This document shows positions 38,701 through 50,571 of a stretch of 64,000 bases of DNA, in pieces. The notes under the pieces are model-generated. The model saw nothing but the letters and a program-made list of their open reading frames with translations, searched no databases and was not told the origin of the DNA. How positions within the stretch are numbered: position 1 is the first letter of the stretch; every line of letters starts with the position of its first letter. The position numbers and the translations under genes are program-made. The stretch spans positions 625,001 through 689,000 of the forward strand of contig JAVTVX010000020.1 in NCBI GenBank assembly GCA_033439265.1, read 5' to 3'. This DNA comes from Dillenia suffruticosa (Eukaryota > Streptophyta > Magnoliopsida > Dilleniales > Dilleniaceae).

Positions 38701-40761
38701 TTATCTTTATTTTTCTCTTTAAAGGAAAAGGTTTGAGGTCATCAAAAATTAGTTATGACAAGTTGGTTGAAAGTTACGCATTGATGCACTTCATCCACGA
38801 ACTACACATTTTGACAAAAGGTTGAAGCAGAAATTGACGAGTGGATATTATTCCATATGGTCACCATGAATTGTATGCCAAGTTTCATTTACCTAGAAAT
38901 GCTTATTTCATGGCTTCAGAATCTTTTGCGGTAGACCTCTGAGGTTGAGCAAGGCAAAAGCATAGGATAAGTTATGGGTTTCAGGTTAAAATGTGTGGAC
39001 ACATTATACTTTTCAGAAAAATGAATTGTCTAAAATGACAAACAGCTGAAGTGGCACAATCACATTGGATTTTGAAAAGCTAACAAGTGATTCTTTTAGC
39101 ATCACGTACTACAGAATTATGTTACATCAGCATTTTGTCATTTCAAGCACTTCACTTTTTGGGATAAACTTCAGCATCAAAAAACCCGACTCCACAAGAT
39201 GAACTGATGAAATAGCTGGTTGTATCAGAGTGAGCCTAACTATTGTTGTGATGTTAAGGGGATGTTGCAATATTATCCTCTTACCTTATTTCTCTTATCT
39301 AGGTCACACGTGGTGATAGAAACCAACGCATGAAGGAGGCTCTGGGTACAATGGGGGCTTCTGTCTTCAGGTTTTGTATCTGCTTTTAATTTGTTCATTT
39401 CTCTTCAAAGTATCCATGGGAATGCAATTTTGGATTTAAGATCTACGTTGCTAGTTTGGGGGCATTGAAAATTGAATTAAGACAGTGCACAGTCTCAGAC
39501 AGGATTAAGGTCCAGGTTGTTGCAGTGCACAGTCTCAAACAGAAAACATGCAGTCATATATGTGTGTGTGTGTGTAAATATATATATCTTTTACTTTTTT
39601 GCTAGGTTTCCTTCATTTGACCTCTTTGAAGTATATGGCAAGGCTTTCATCGTGGGGTCCAGTTGCTTTGTTTTCTTCTCCTGCTCAATTCGTTGAAGTT
39701 TAGTTATAATTCCTTTTTTTTTTCCTTCGAAAGGAGAGTCTGTAATTATTTACTCCCGGATTTCAAATTTTTCACAGTAATCTTGATGCATAGTGAATTA
39801 GCTATTCTTTCCAACAACTATGGTTGGTACCTATTATATTCAAAAACTTGACGGCCCCATTCTGATGACATCTCTATTTGTTTATTGCAGTGGAATCACA
39901 CTTACAAAGCTGGTTGGAGTTATTGTCCTTCACTTCTCAAGATCTGAAGTTTTTGTGGTATATGATCCTTAGTCCAGGAATTTGTTTCTACTGGATGTTT
40001 ATCACCTGACTTTATAAAAGTGGTGTCATCATGCCATGGGTTAATTTCTACAATTTCATCACTATCTACTAACTTTAATGGAGTGAACCTACATTACAAA
40101 TTTCTTTCATAACTTGAATTTGGTGATAGAACAGTGAAATTCATTTTTGAATATGAAACACATCAATTCGGATTTTTAATCCCATTTTTATTTTGCAGGT
40201 TTATTACTTCCAGATGTACTTGGCACTAGTTCTGCTTGGCTTCTTGCATGGGCTCGTATTTTTACCTGTAAGTAATTGAAATTTCCTCATGAACCATGGC
40301 CTTTTTGTTTTTGGGGATGGAGGATCCAAGGAACCATTTAAGATAATGAATGCAAGCTTGAGTCCTGTTGTCAAGGTGACATTTTGTTGAAAGTTGGAAA
40401 GATGGTTTGCTCATTCTTGCTTTCAGGATAAACAAATATAGAATATAGTCTCAGCTTCCAGTGGGTTGTTTTGCACTGGGGGGATTATCAATTCTCATTT
40501 CTTAAGTTTTGTACCTCATATTGCAAGAACACATATTGTTAGTAGGGAGTTGATACTGTGAAGTTCTATCATCATAGGCAACATATTTTCTTATGACGAG
40601 ATGATTGTCTATCCTACCAAAATAGTACCATTGGTAGTTGGTTATCTTCTGTAACCATAATTTCCAATTCACAGGTGGTGTTGAGCATGTTTGGTCCACC
40701 TTCAAGATATAAGCTCATTGAGAAGCAAGAAGGCCGGCCATCTGTTTCACCAGATCTATAA
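20745..40761 (+). CDS. NPC1: NPC1 (Niemann-Pick C1) sterol transporter, 39 coding exons
   Basis: A multipass RND-superfamily protein that moves sterols/lipids out of endosome- or vacuole-type membranes. Exons: 20745-20789, 21648-21703, 21954-22053, 22206-22313, 22536-22652, 23466-23616, 23812-24059, 24229-24408, 24925-25001, 25079-25196, 25678-25761, 25870-25965, 26083-26184, 26973-27041, 27865-27960, 28036-28143, 29162-29275, 29803-29886, 30928-31056, 32370-32568, 32675-32818, 32975-33018, 33837-33920, 34042-34110, 34206-34282, 35150-35219, 35412-35561, 35817-35882, 36091-36235, 36368-36432, 36524-36589, 37409-37502, 37743-37779, 37944-38001, 38119-38229, 39303-39370, 39891-39957, 40199-40267, 40675-40761. 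All join in phase to 1283 aa (plant NPC1 about 1270). Seen in order: a 15-residue hydrophobic signal, the Cys-rich N-terminal sterol-binding domain ([29 protein letters not shown]), a TM near 277-297, a sterol-sensing domain about 618-790, a second Cys-rich lumenal loop, and C-terminal TMs ending in RPSVSPDL. The start is uncertain: the first exon is triplicated, and the frame is also open upstream to an ATG at 20568. Confidence 0.93.
22847..23459 (+). repeat. 307-bp tandem duplication in NPC1 intron 5
   Basis: Two almost identical copies start with aattggagaaagaatagg at 22847 and 23154, a period of 307 bp. Differences are only a few bases (for example gactatc/gaccatc and agcacagg/aacaggc), so the event is recent. 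The right copy ends a few bases before the exon 6 acceptor at 23465. The left copy diverges right after cttgtg and does not carry the acceptor. Confidence 0.93.
24721..24863 (+). repeat. 73-bp tandem duplication in NPC1 intron 8
   Basis: gtgacagcagagttcaattt begins at 24721 and again at 24794. Similarity runs through gagacttgtttc(t/c)tacattgagtc. A few substitutions separate the copies. Confidence 0.9.
28314..28345 (+). repeat. Poly-T tract in NPC1 intron 16
   Basis: A run of about 32 T residues within the 1018-bp intron 16. It could be the reverse-complement tail of an old retroposon; no flanking duplication was resolved. Confidence 0.8.
29287..29480 (-). mobile_element. tRNA-derived SINE in NPC1 intron 17 with target-site duplication
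   Basis: Flanks attattgtaatcctt (29287-29301) and attattgtaatcttt (29466-29480) match at 14 of 15 bases. Read on the minus strand, the 164-bp body starts near a GTAGTTCAGATCATAAAAG segment (A-box position, like tRNA TAGCTCAGTNGGTAAGAG). About 35 bases later comes AGGTTTAGAAATCCAATCC (B-box position, like GGTTCGAATCC). The tail is at the plus-left end and is degenerate. Confidence 0.78.
29706..29739 (+). repeat. (CT)n microsatellite in NPC1 intron 17
   Basis: An uninterrupted CT dinucleotide run of about 17 units, ending in a short C-run, upstream of exon 18. Confidence 0.9.
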
Positions 40762-42497
40762 GTTAATTGGTAACTAGAAGGTAATTATTTGCAAGCTCAA
40801 AAGTCGTGGATCAAACCTACTGAAGGGACAAGGGGAACATGGATGTCGCATGTCCAAGCCAAGTGAGAAATATATATTCAATTTGTTTATGACACGTAAA
40901 CTAGTTGGTTAGCTTCAAAGTAAACAAGCTGAAAAGAAGAAATAACCAATGTATAAGCATATTTATCTTGTGAAAGTTTTAAACAGGTTTTGTACTAAGA
41001 GGATTGTGGTTATTAGATGGAATAGGCCAAGGCGTGGCCGGGTTTAGGATGGACCAAAGGGTCCAAGGTTTTGAAGTTCTCCTTGAAGAGGCCCTCTTTT
41101 TTTTTTTTTTTTTTTTCCCTTGTGGATGTGTCAATGTGCAGTGATGATGTATTTATTCATAACCCAAGGAAACAAAAACAGTCTGTCGTGTTCATTTTTA
41201 AGCATGAATTTTTATTCATCAAATAAATTCCCAGTTTTTAATGACAATTAAACACATTGCATGAATGGATTTGTGTGATGAACTGTGTATATTTATATTA
41301 ATATGCTTCATTAGGTGCTGAAGAGGGAGTTTCATACGTTGCAATATCGTTCTAATCCAATCTCAAATTAATCACAAATTAGATTAAGTTTGAAGCACAC
41401 TCAAGAAAATCTTAATTCTTGGGTTAAGAATTATGATCTCAGGATTTTGTGCATCCCCAGTCATGGGTGTCCGGGCAGTCCAATAAGGCCAGGCCTCTAC
41501 CATTAGGCTTCAAAAGTTTTTCGAAGCTCGTGGGTCCAGCTTGGTCCAACTGGGCAATAATGGATTATACGCTGACTTGGGGCTTGGGCATTCGGGCCAG
41601 TAGGCCCAACCCAGCTCTATCATCTCCCAATCCATACCCTGCCTGAGATACAGAAATTTTGGATTTTTGGGATGCAGTGGACTCTCAAGAAAGGCAAAAG
41701 TTTTGAAGATTCCCCGTTCATCAGTGTGCCAAAAAAACATCCTCCGAACCTATCCATCCATTGACAAAAAAATCAATCACAATGGGAGGACATTAATATT
41801 ACATGCTTTTATTTTTTATTTTTTTGGTTGCACAAGGATTTAAACCTGAGATCATCAGGTTAGGGGATGAGGGTTTGTACTACTAGACTGTCTCCTTTGG
41901 GACATATTACATGCTTTTATATACACAACTGCAAGACTTTAAAATTGTTTGGGCTTCATACATGGTTTCCCTACTTAGACGCAAGAGTTGTCATTAAGGA
42001 ATCCCCAACTCCCCTAAAGGAAGATTCATAGGCAGATGATATAGCCACCTCAAAAGACAAGCTCCTGTTGGGTATCAGTGTAAGCACCAAATTCCTCCCC
42101 AGTTTTCAGTTTTTACATGATCTTCAGCCACAGGAGTCCAGACAAGCTCACAATCATGGACTTATCATCTGTATCGTATCTTATGACTTGTATCATATAA
42201 CACTCATACCATGATTACAAAGACAGCTTTCAAAAACTGCTCAAGTACATGCAGTACAAGAGCACGCAGATTTTCACCTGTTGTGTCGGATGATAAGGTC
42301 TACATATCCATCTCTGCCTCCTGGAGGAATAGCCATCTCCACAAAGCTTAAATCCAAAATGTGATGTGAACCTTATCCTGGACAAAGTCTACATCCATGT
42401 TCCTCAGCAAGCTTGCAAGGGCAACAGCGAGGATATGAATTCAAGCAACAACCTCAATCTCAGCCAACCTCACTTATAGGGCATATTTCAATAACCG
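40762..42497. other. Spacer between convergent NPC1 and NLP genes
   Basis: The stretch holds the 3' UTR of NPC1 on its left and the 3' UTR of the NLP gene on its right. A T-run lies at 41097-41117. A 90-bp SINE lies at 41813-41902. Open frames at 41449-41646 and 41510-41740 have no recognisable domain and overlap on opposite strands. Confidence 0.6.
41796..41919 (-). mobile_element. Short tRNA-derived SINE with perfect 17-bp target-site duplication
   Basis: atattacatgcttttat occurs at 41796-41812 and again at 41903-41919 without mismatch. The 90-bp body, read on the minus strand, has AGTCTAGTAGTACAAA at the A-box position and CAGGTTTAAATCCTTG at the B-box position (like GGTTCGAATCC). It ends in an A-rich tail. 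Size, promoter boxes, tail and duplication together mark a tRNA-derived SINE. Confidence 0.85.
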
Positions 42498-45400
42498 CTA
42501 AGGAATACTGCTGCCTGAAGAATTTTCATGATTTTGTTTAACAACTTGAAGCGAAAGTTTAATTGTGGGGCACTCTAAAGACCGGTTTATATCCATACAC
42601 TCCTCCAAATCAGCATCGCACGTTAATAACACCCATTCGGAGTCATCATCTAAGTATTTCAAAGTAACCATGCCAGTGTCATCTAGATTAAATCGCCTCA
42701 AGATTTCTCTCCTTAGGTCTTCATATCTCCGTTGCTTTTGCAATCGGAGCCTGATTTTTTCTTCACCATGTGTGACTTTTACTCTCCAACCACTCTGTTC
42801 CTGAAACAACTCGTCATCGTTTTTCAGTGATGGACAAATATTCTCGATACTGGGTTGTTCCTTAAGAGATTTATGGCTCTGTGCTCTAGGCAAAAGATTT
42901 GCTCCATCTTTACTTGGGTTATGTAATTCAGCATCACTTTTGACCCACTTTAATACACCATCAGTAAAATCTTCTGCAAACATAGGATCTCCACTGCTCA
43001 TAATATTTGGTGTGAAAGGACATTGACTACCACTGGAACAACTGTGGCTTGAACTTGAGCTCTGACTACAAGAAGATGATGCTGATTTTGACACTGCAGG
43101 TGAGGGACTGAGAGCCCTGGCACCAGACTGGGTGCTCGATGGCTTTTTTGGATGATCCATCCTTGAAGTAGAAAACAGGCCAGTTTCAGATGACTTAGGA
43201 GGAGCCAGCTCAGGGAAGTTTGAATAAAATGAATCAATTTTCAGAGAACCAGACGCACCCTGTACTGAATCGATCACCACCTGCAACTTCTGTAAGGAAT
43301 GACCAACCTTTTTGATCTTCCGAGAAGGCCATCGCTTTATCCCATGTTGCCTACATATTCGTTTTAAGGTTGTTGGGCAAACTGCAAATTATCACCATGA
43401 AAAAAGTTATTAAACTAAAACAAAATATGGATTACTCATTTGCTGCAGATTTCTCAACCCAGTGCTGATTAAAGCTAGAAGGCGTACTGGCTCCCATAAT
43501 ATTCCATGAGAATGCCATACACTACAAGGGCAAATATGAAGTAGGAACGCTATAAAACAAAACACAAAATGCAAAGCCAAGCACCCTGCCCTCCCTTCAA
43601 ATGGATCCGTAGAACCCTGTGAGCTACTCACTTGAGTGAACCTTAGCTCACCTTAAATCTCTTAACAGCATCTTATATTCTCTCACTGAATGTGTGTTGA
43701 GACTCAGTATTAAACTTTTATACATGAATCTTCATCATTTCACAAATTTAAGAAAAATGATTTCACAGATATAATTAAAATAAAAAACTAAGGAAATGTC
43801 ATGCTTTATTGCTTTAAAAGTAGCTTACCTCCAATACTCTTTGCAGCATCTTTTAAGCTACCAGAAAAATATTGCCGAAGAACCTGCAATGTTATGGCTT
43901 TTTCTGCTTTCACACGCTTTCTCTCACTTGAGAAGCTACCTTCAATAAAAACAGAATCATTTCCAACCAAATCCACAGCTCTTGTGGGCCCAGAATCTTG
44001 TTGATGTTGTCTAAATTCAAATGATTTTTCAAGCAACACTTCACTCGGTTTTTCCTTCTGTAACAAGGGCACAATAGTAACACTTTGTTGTATATCTGGA
44101 ACACAAGAAGACCAGGATGATTTGTTCTGAACAGATGCTTCAGAATATGAATGTTCCACTAATTTTATGTGATCTTTATAAGATCTATCATTTGAAGGGA
44201 CCTTGCCAACCAGTACAGGGACTTCTTCCTGCAACTCCTCATCAGTGACGACCCGTAAAGTCCGACAAACCCGCTGTATGATGACAGACAGGGAACTAAG
44301 CATTTTCTTATGTTCTTCAGGATCCTTGCAATCAGGTGGTAAGAAGAACTCCAAAACAAAATCAGTAGAACCGGTTTGGATACTTCTCAGACGTATCGCA
44401 ACAGCAGCATGCAACCCAAACATCCTAGCATGGTGGGAGAGTGGATATTCTGTCTTTGAAATAGATGTTATGTCAGCTGAGAAGCACGGTTGATTAGTCA
44501 TAAATGCTGCCCCAGTAAGGCCTTGGCCTTTTAAAAGGTGGTGTTCAGAGCATGCCTCATGGAAACTCTGCATACAAGGATCAGCTACATAGCAAGCAGA
44601 ATCCTCAGTGGAAACACAATGGGCATAGTTTTCATCAGAATGCCGAGGGCCCCCTTTACCTTGCTGGTTGCAAGGCACCCAAGTTTGAGCTAAGGGCAAT
44701 TTATGTGTCTCACAGGCAGATCTCAGAACCTCTAAAATCTCAGGTAATGCAGTTTGGTAGGACTTGTTCTTCAACTGTATTAAGGAAAAATAACATTCAG
44801 CCATGTAAAGATGAATTTTAACCTCATAATCTTTGTGGTAATTACCTCGACACCTTGAGTGGTAAAGATCTCAGAGCTCCTAAGATCAACAGCCTGCAGG
44901 TAAACAAGTTTTCCTTGCATCAGGACATTAAAAGCAAAAGATGTTTTATTGTTTACTTTCGTGTTTGTCAACAAGAATTTGTTAGAATAGAACATCTGCC
45001 ACATTGCCACTGGCATCCAACCAAAATCCGGAATTTGAGAAGAAGAAGTAATGAAATAATTTAAAAGGACCTTCCCAAGATTGAGTTGCTCCTTTGGTGA
45101 CATCGAGGTCACGGACTCGAGGCGTGGAAATAGCCTCTTTGCAAAAATGAAAGGGGAAGGCTGCATACATGGACGCCCACCCTCCCTCTACCCCCGCACT
45201 AAGCCGGGGAGCAATTTGTGCACCAAGTGAGCCCTTTTTTACCTTCCCAAGATTATGAAAGAAAAGAAGTTTATATCTTGTAAAAGAAAGCACCAAAGCC
45301 CCCAGGATTATATCATATTACCAACAAAGATATTATCAAATGGCTATTACACATTTTTGTCAGAGGATCACGATGTTCATCTGGTATTCAAGGATATCAT

Positions 45401-47110
45401 AATAGCATGGGAAAGATGAAGAATATACATGCGGAAATGAACCAAGCAATAAATAAAGAATCTATTGCTTTTGTTCTCTGTTATCTTTTCATAAAAATAA
45501 AGAGTTTATGGAGAAAGACATGATCAAATTGCTAACAGTGCAAATAAATTTGAACAGACTTAAACAAAAGAGAAAAAGCATAAAGTTTCCCCTGCTCGAG
45601 AATAATCTCAATGGATCAGCAGGGCACCAAAATATGTCTTTCACTCACATGCAAAGCAAATATCTCCAACCATGTGTATGATGCGAAAGCATTTTACTGA
45701 AGGTTTACTGGCATAATGGTACCTCCCCTGCCCCTTGAATCTGGACCAGGTTTGAGTAGTCCCTTCACCGCAAAAAATTACCAAGCAAAAGAATTAACCC
45801 AAGAAAAGAAAAAGAGTAAGGCAGCATGCTAGGTCGCATTTCCCATATGGATAACTTTTGAAAAATAGAACATTTAAGAAAAATGTGAGAATTGTGCAAT
45901 GCTACCTATTTATAGAAAGGTCCAAGCACACTTAAATTAACCTAATTAATGGTCTATTGATCTCAATCATAATAGAACAAGACACGAGTACACCCACAAG
46001 ATATCAATGACTTACGATGACCAAAAGCTAGTACTAGGCCACCAACATTCACCACCACATTTCTCACTTAGTACTCCTAAGTTCGAGTAATTCTCAGGAA
46101 TATTTACACCATATTGATAAATGTAAGAAGAAATGAAAGGACTGTTTATCAAGAAGTCTGCATAAAGCAAAAAAGTATACCTGAAGTGCCTTGCAGACAC
46201 TTTCGAGCTCTGCCTTATAGCTGACCTTTTGGGTGGTCATAACAACCTCAATAACACCCAAGCAAGTCCCACTACCTTGTTCAAACACTGGTAGAGCAAG
46301 TGATCCACGGACATCATAGCGTCGAGCATGATGAACTCGAGCATACTCATCACTTCTAAAAAACCTCACATCAGGACTCCATTCAGGCACCTTACCCAGG
46401 AATACCCGGCCAGGCAATCCCGGTGAAGTATTAGAATCCTTTTCAGCAGCAAAATGATAGTTCACAGAGATGTCCCTGTACCTTGCAAGCCTAGGGCAGC
46501 TAGGATTAAACGAATAGGGTTGATCAACAGTTGTCAACACGCATTTGCCACCTCTATTAATGGGCACCCATAATTGAATTAGGGCATCTCTGTATGTTGA
46601 ATCTTTTATGTAACCAAGAGCTTGAATCAGTCTCTCCATCACAGAAGATGAAGGGCCCCGATTTGCTCTTGGTCCAATCCACCATCTTCTGCTGAGCTCG
46701 GAACTACCCTCAACCAAACAGCTTTCCAAATGGGCAGGATCTTCTCCAGTTAAATCTATGGTGTTCTGAGCCACCAAATAATCCTTGACAAGGTTATCTC
46801 CTCGAGGTTCAAGCACAGGTTTATTTTGGTTCTGAGGAACTATTGATCCTTCTCTCTCTACTTGAGTACTTCCTGCAACAACTTCACTTGCTTCAACATT
46901 GGCATTAGTCTCTGTAATTGACCATACGCACAAGGAAGAGTCAAATAGAGGAGTGGAATTTGAAGGGCTAAGGTTCAAGAATTCGGAGCCGTCTGTTGTT
47001 TCTAGCCAACACCCTCCTAACAACAACTCATCCATGAAATCAAGATCCATAGAAATCTCAGGTGGAGTAGCCAACATGGCATCTTGTGTTGAGAACACCC
47101 CGTCTTCCAT
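42498..47110 (-). CDS. NLP4: NIN-like protein (NLP4/NLP5 clade), RWP-RK/PB1 transcription factor
   Basis: NLP proteins are nuclear regulators of nitrate-responsive genes that bind nitrate-responsive cis-elements. Exons in order of translation: 47110-46181, 44893-44846, 44774-43829 and 43381-42498. They join in phase to 935 aa. The start is ATG at 47110 (MEDGVFSTQ); a longer reading upstream has no ATG. Near the N-terminus is [18 protein letters not shown], typical of NLP4/NLP5. A GAF-like sensor region covers about 170-560. It includes [11 protein letters not shown], whose Ser corresponds, as I recall, to the phosphorylated Ser205 of NLP7. The RWP-RK domain is at about 615-675 ([16 protein letters not shown], then [13 protein letters not shown] and RWPSRKIKK). 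A Ser-rich linker leads to a C-terminal PB1 domain at about 839-925 with [20 protein letters not shown]. Intron 1 (44894-46180) contains a SINE. NLP4 versus NLP5 is not resolved. Confidence 0.94.
45069..45254 (+). mobile_element. tRNA-derived SINE in NLP intron 1 with perfect 14-bp target-site duplication
   Basis: accttcccaagatt is present at 45069-45082 and 45241-45254 with no mismatch. The 158-bp body between them is antisense to NLP. It holds cgaggtcacggactcgagg (B-box position) followed by cgtggaaatagcctctttgc. It has a GC-rich middle and ends ggtgagccct-like with a short T tail. This layout (ggtcacgggttcgagtcgtgg, aacagcctctttgcaaa, gtgcaccaagtgagcc, T tail) is, from memory, that of a SINE repeat common in eudicot genomes. 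Confidence 0.88.
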
Positions 47111-50100
47111 TCTCAATTCACCCCCCCCCCCCAAATTGCACCATCTAGATCCTACTCATCTCACATCCCAAAATTTCAATTGGCTCCCATAATCACAAAA
47201 AAGTCAATAACTGACAATGAACTTCCCAGTAAACCCTAATTTGTCCAAATACCCAGAAATTATTTCAACGAACAAAAATATTCCTTGAAATTCAAAGGTG
47301 GGTCGATCCCAGAATCTTAAATTAAATATTAGTATTCCACAAAAAGAAAAAACCTATAACTTAGAAATGCGAGACTGGAAATAGAATAAGTAATAGCCCA
47401 CATTATATGAGGATATGGATATCCTGTTCTAAAAAACGTATCGAGCTAATCCCAAAATCAAAGGAATGAAAAGACCTATTTTGAATTCATCAAAGTTGAT
47501 GATGCAAAAATCAAATCAAAGACAGATTGAAGAACAAAATCTCAAAATACCGACTTCTCAAAGAGTTAAAAACTGACTTTTGTAACTAACTTTTCCTATG
47601 TTTTGATCAAGATTCTAGTCGTACCACAAAACCAAGAATATTCCAGCAATGAACTTTAAGGTTTTAAAAAGAGAGACGGACGGGGGGAGGGGGGAAGTAA
47701 TAGAACCCGTAAAACTTGATCAACAATAATGACTCAAATCTAACCTAAAGTCACAAAAGGATTAAGAACAACAATTAAGATAAAGACAGAGGAAACATTT
47801 GACTAATTCTCACAGTGCAAAGAGAATCCTCAAAATGCACAAATGGGTATTTGAAATTTTCACACTCGTTGATTGTACATGAAAATAGCTACGTATTTGA
47901 TCCGAAACTCCAAAAAAAAAAAAAAAAACCAATAACCACAAAATTTGCCCTAGGAGCTAGAAAACAAAGTCTAAGAAAACAACAGGAGCCTAAAAGGTAC
48001 CGATGTAGAGAATCCGAAGTGAAATCCCCACCACAATCGCAATAATAAAAACAAAACTTATAAAAATAAAATAAAATAAATGCCGCTACAACTATAATTT
48101 CTTTAAAAAAAAAAAAAAAAAAAAAAAAGTCCATTGGTATCATCTGCAACTACGTATGTCTCTATTGTTTATTCCAAGGCTATTGCCGTGTGAAGATTCT
48201 CCTTCCAACATTATGGGGACCCACCCAAAAGCCCTCCTCATCTTGATCTCACCGTAGGCAGCAAAGTCAACACAAGAGGTTGTCAATCTGTGGGTTTTGG
48301 GTTTTAATCCGTCCGGTGGTTTCCCCATTTTTTAATTTATCATCATCATCTTCTGCATGTGTAAATTAAGTGTGGTTTCAACGGGGACTAAATTTAAATT
48401 TTAATTAAATAATTTATAAAATTATATATTTAAAAAATTACTTTTGAAATAAACTACAAGTAAATTAATTTAAGTTGAAATGTTCAAAGTATCCATTATT
48501 TAATGTACAATTTAGGAAATGGCATTGGTTTCTCTCTCTCTCCCTCTCCCTCTCTCTCTCAACCATTCAACATTGTTGAGTGTGAATACTTTAATTGCAT
48601 AATTATTTGAAACAAAACCATAATTTTATTATAGAAATTTCAAGTCTCAATATCATCATATAATATTTATAAAATCTTTATATATGAAATTCATATTTAA
48701 ACCTAAATTCAAACTAAACTTACTGGGGGGAGCGGAGCAGGCTCTTTACCAAGAGAACTTTCTCAGATGTCTCCGGTTCGCACCTATAACTTGCTTTTAT
48801 TGTAGCAAACGAGGCACCGTTTGGTAAGTAAAGCACAGAATTTAAGTTAATCAACTCTATTAAAATTATAAAAGGTGTCTGTAAATTAATTGGCCTTGTG
48901 GTGCAAGTGCATTGGCCTTTTCTTTTCAGGGTCACAAGATTAATTTTCACCTTCTAAACACCCTTGTAATGAAACCAAAGCCTAACCTGGTTCAGCACTC
49001 AAATCCCCTGCTTAATGTCAACCCCAACAAAGTATGAAACGTTATTGTACCAAAACCAACATAACTATTTTGCAAGAATCAAAATTAACAACCTTATACT
49101 TTCTCAATTCAAAGAATGAGGATTTCACCCATAGGAGGCTAAGGCTTAACACCACTCCCAACATTTTCTTCGTTCCCTCTGTGTTATACCGCCGACCCTC
49201 CTAAGTCCGCCGACAACATGTCTTCCTACCATGCTGACCATTTTCGTACCGCCATATGTTGGGCACGTGCCTCCTTGCGCTACGCCATGACACTCATGTC
49301 CCTTGCTGGCAGCCATGCACAACCGAGAGTTGACACTTTTACAGATAGCAATAACCACTAACGTCACCTTTTTCAAGCCTATCTACCTTTGCCATATTAT
49401 TTTATGCGTGACTTGTCTTTCTCATGTAAAAATTAAAATAAACCAAAAGTAGCAAACCTTCATCCTTTTAGGGTGACTATAAGGTTATGATATCCCCAGA
49501 TCATAAACAAGAAGTAGGTCATTGAATAAACACCCACCAATCCATTAATACATTTACTGACGATTTGATTTGAGCTGGAGCCAGTTTTGGACCCACTGGC
49601 AAAGTACATAATGTAATCTCCAAAAAATCCATGGTCCAAAATTACGTTTATGGTTTGGTTTTATATAACAAATCAAAAACATTATTTTAACGACAAAAAA
49701 TAATTCAACGGGAAAGATCATAGCAACCCTACAATGCCCCCAAAAAAATGGCTTTCCAGAAGTGAAATGAGAACCCGTCTGGGAAAAGCCCACCACGAAA
49801 AGCGCAGGTGGACGGCTCATGTCAAAAGCGACACAAAACATTTATCTTTCCTTTTTTTTTTAACATGAAATCAGTGTATTAGAGAAAGAAAAATTTATAC
49901 CACTAAACTATTCTCTTGAAAACTTTCTCTTTCGATCTATATCAATATATTTGAATCAATTATCAAATGTTTTAATTTAATTAAGAAATGACTTAACACG
50001 TACTGACTGACGTAGATAGAAACATAAGATTTGATACATTATTGAGGCCATTGAAGTACCAGAACACTTCACTCCTTATATATAGGTATGTCAACCTCTC

Positions 50101-50387
50101 CCGCTATAGCGGAGGTGGGCACCATGTACATGCACCCGCATGCGCACGTGCTTGTGCCACTTATAGGGACGCATGTTCTAAATTCCACAAGCATACAGTA
50201 CAGTATGCAAACCCAAGCAAACAAATAGTTCAGGTCTTCCGGATGCCAATGCTGAGCGTAGGATTCAAAGCTAAAATTTTAAAAACCATCCTTTTGTCCC
50301 CATTAAGAAGACCAACTCTGATGTGACAGCAATGGCATGCGTGACGGAAAATTTTAATAGATATTGCAGAACATGGAGGGATGATGT
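47111..50387. other. Region between NLP start and catalase 3' end
   Basis: No coding exon is recognised. The left part is the NLP 5' leader/promoter, with C-run, A-runs at 47910-47927 and 48103-48127, and (CT)n at 48534-48560. Sequences at 48720-48960 contain tRNA-box-like stretches (ccggttcgcacc; ttggccttgtggtgcaagtg) and may be an old SINE, but no flanking duplication was found. Small open frames near 49146-49376 and 49554-49841 look like chance. Confidence 0.5.
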
Positions 50388-50393
50388 TTTATT
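50388..50393 (-). terminator. Probable polyadenylation signal of catalase
   Basis: AATAAA on the minus strand lies about 180 bases beyond the catalase stop codon (50572). Assigned by position and motif. Confidence 0.45.
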
Positions 50394-50571
50394 AAAAGGG
50401 AAACATCCCAAGTCACCAGAGAATCGGATGACGGACATTGTAAGTTCTCGGAATACTACACAGTACAGTAAACAAGAAACTAATGCAGGTTTTATGCATA
50501 TAAATGATGTTTTCTCCACGTTTACTGTTCATCGCACTCTCCGCTTCAAAACATCCAGCTACACCTCATCT

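Noticed and set aside
44203..44821. Open frames antisense to NLP exon 3
   Set aside because: They lie opposite a conserved exon and show no family motifs; typical antisense shadows.
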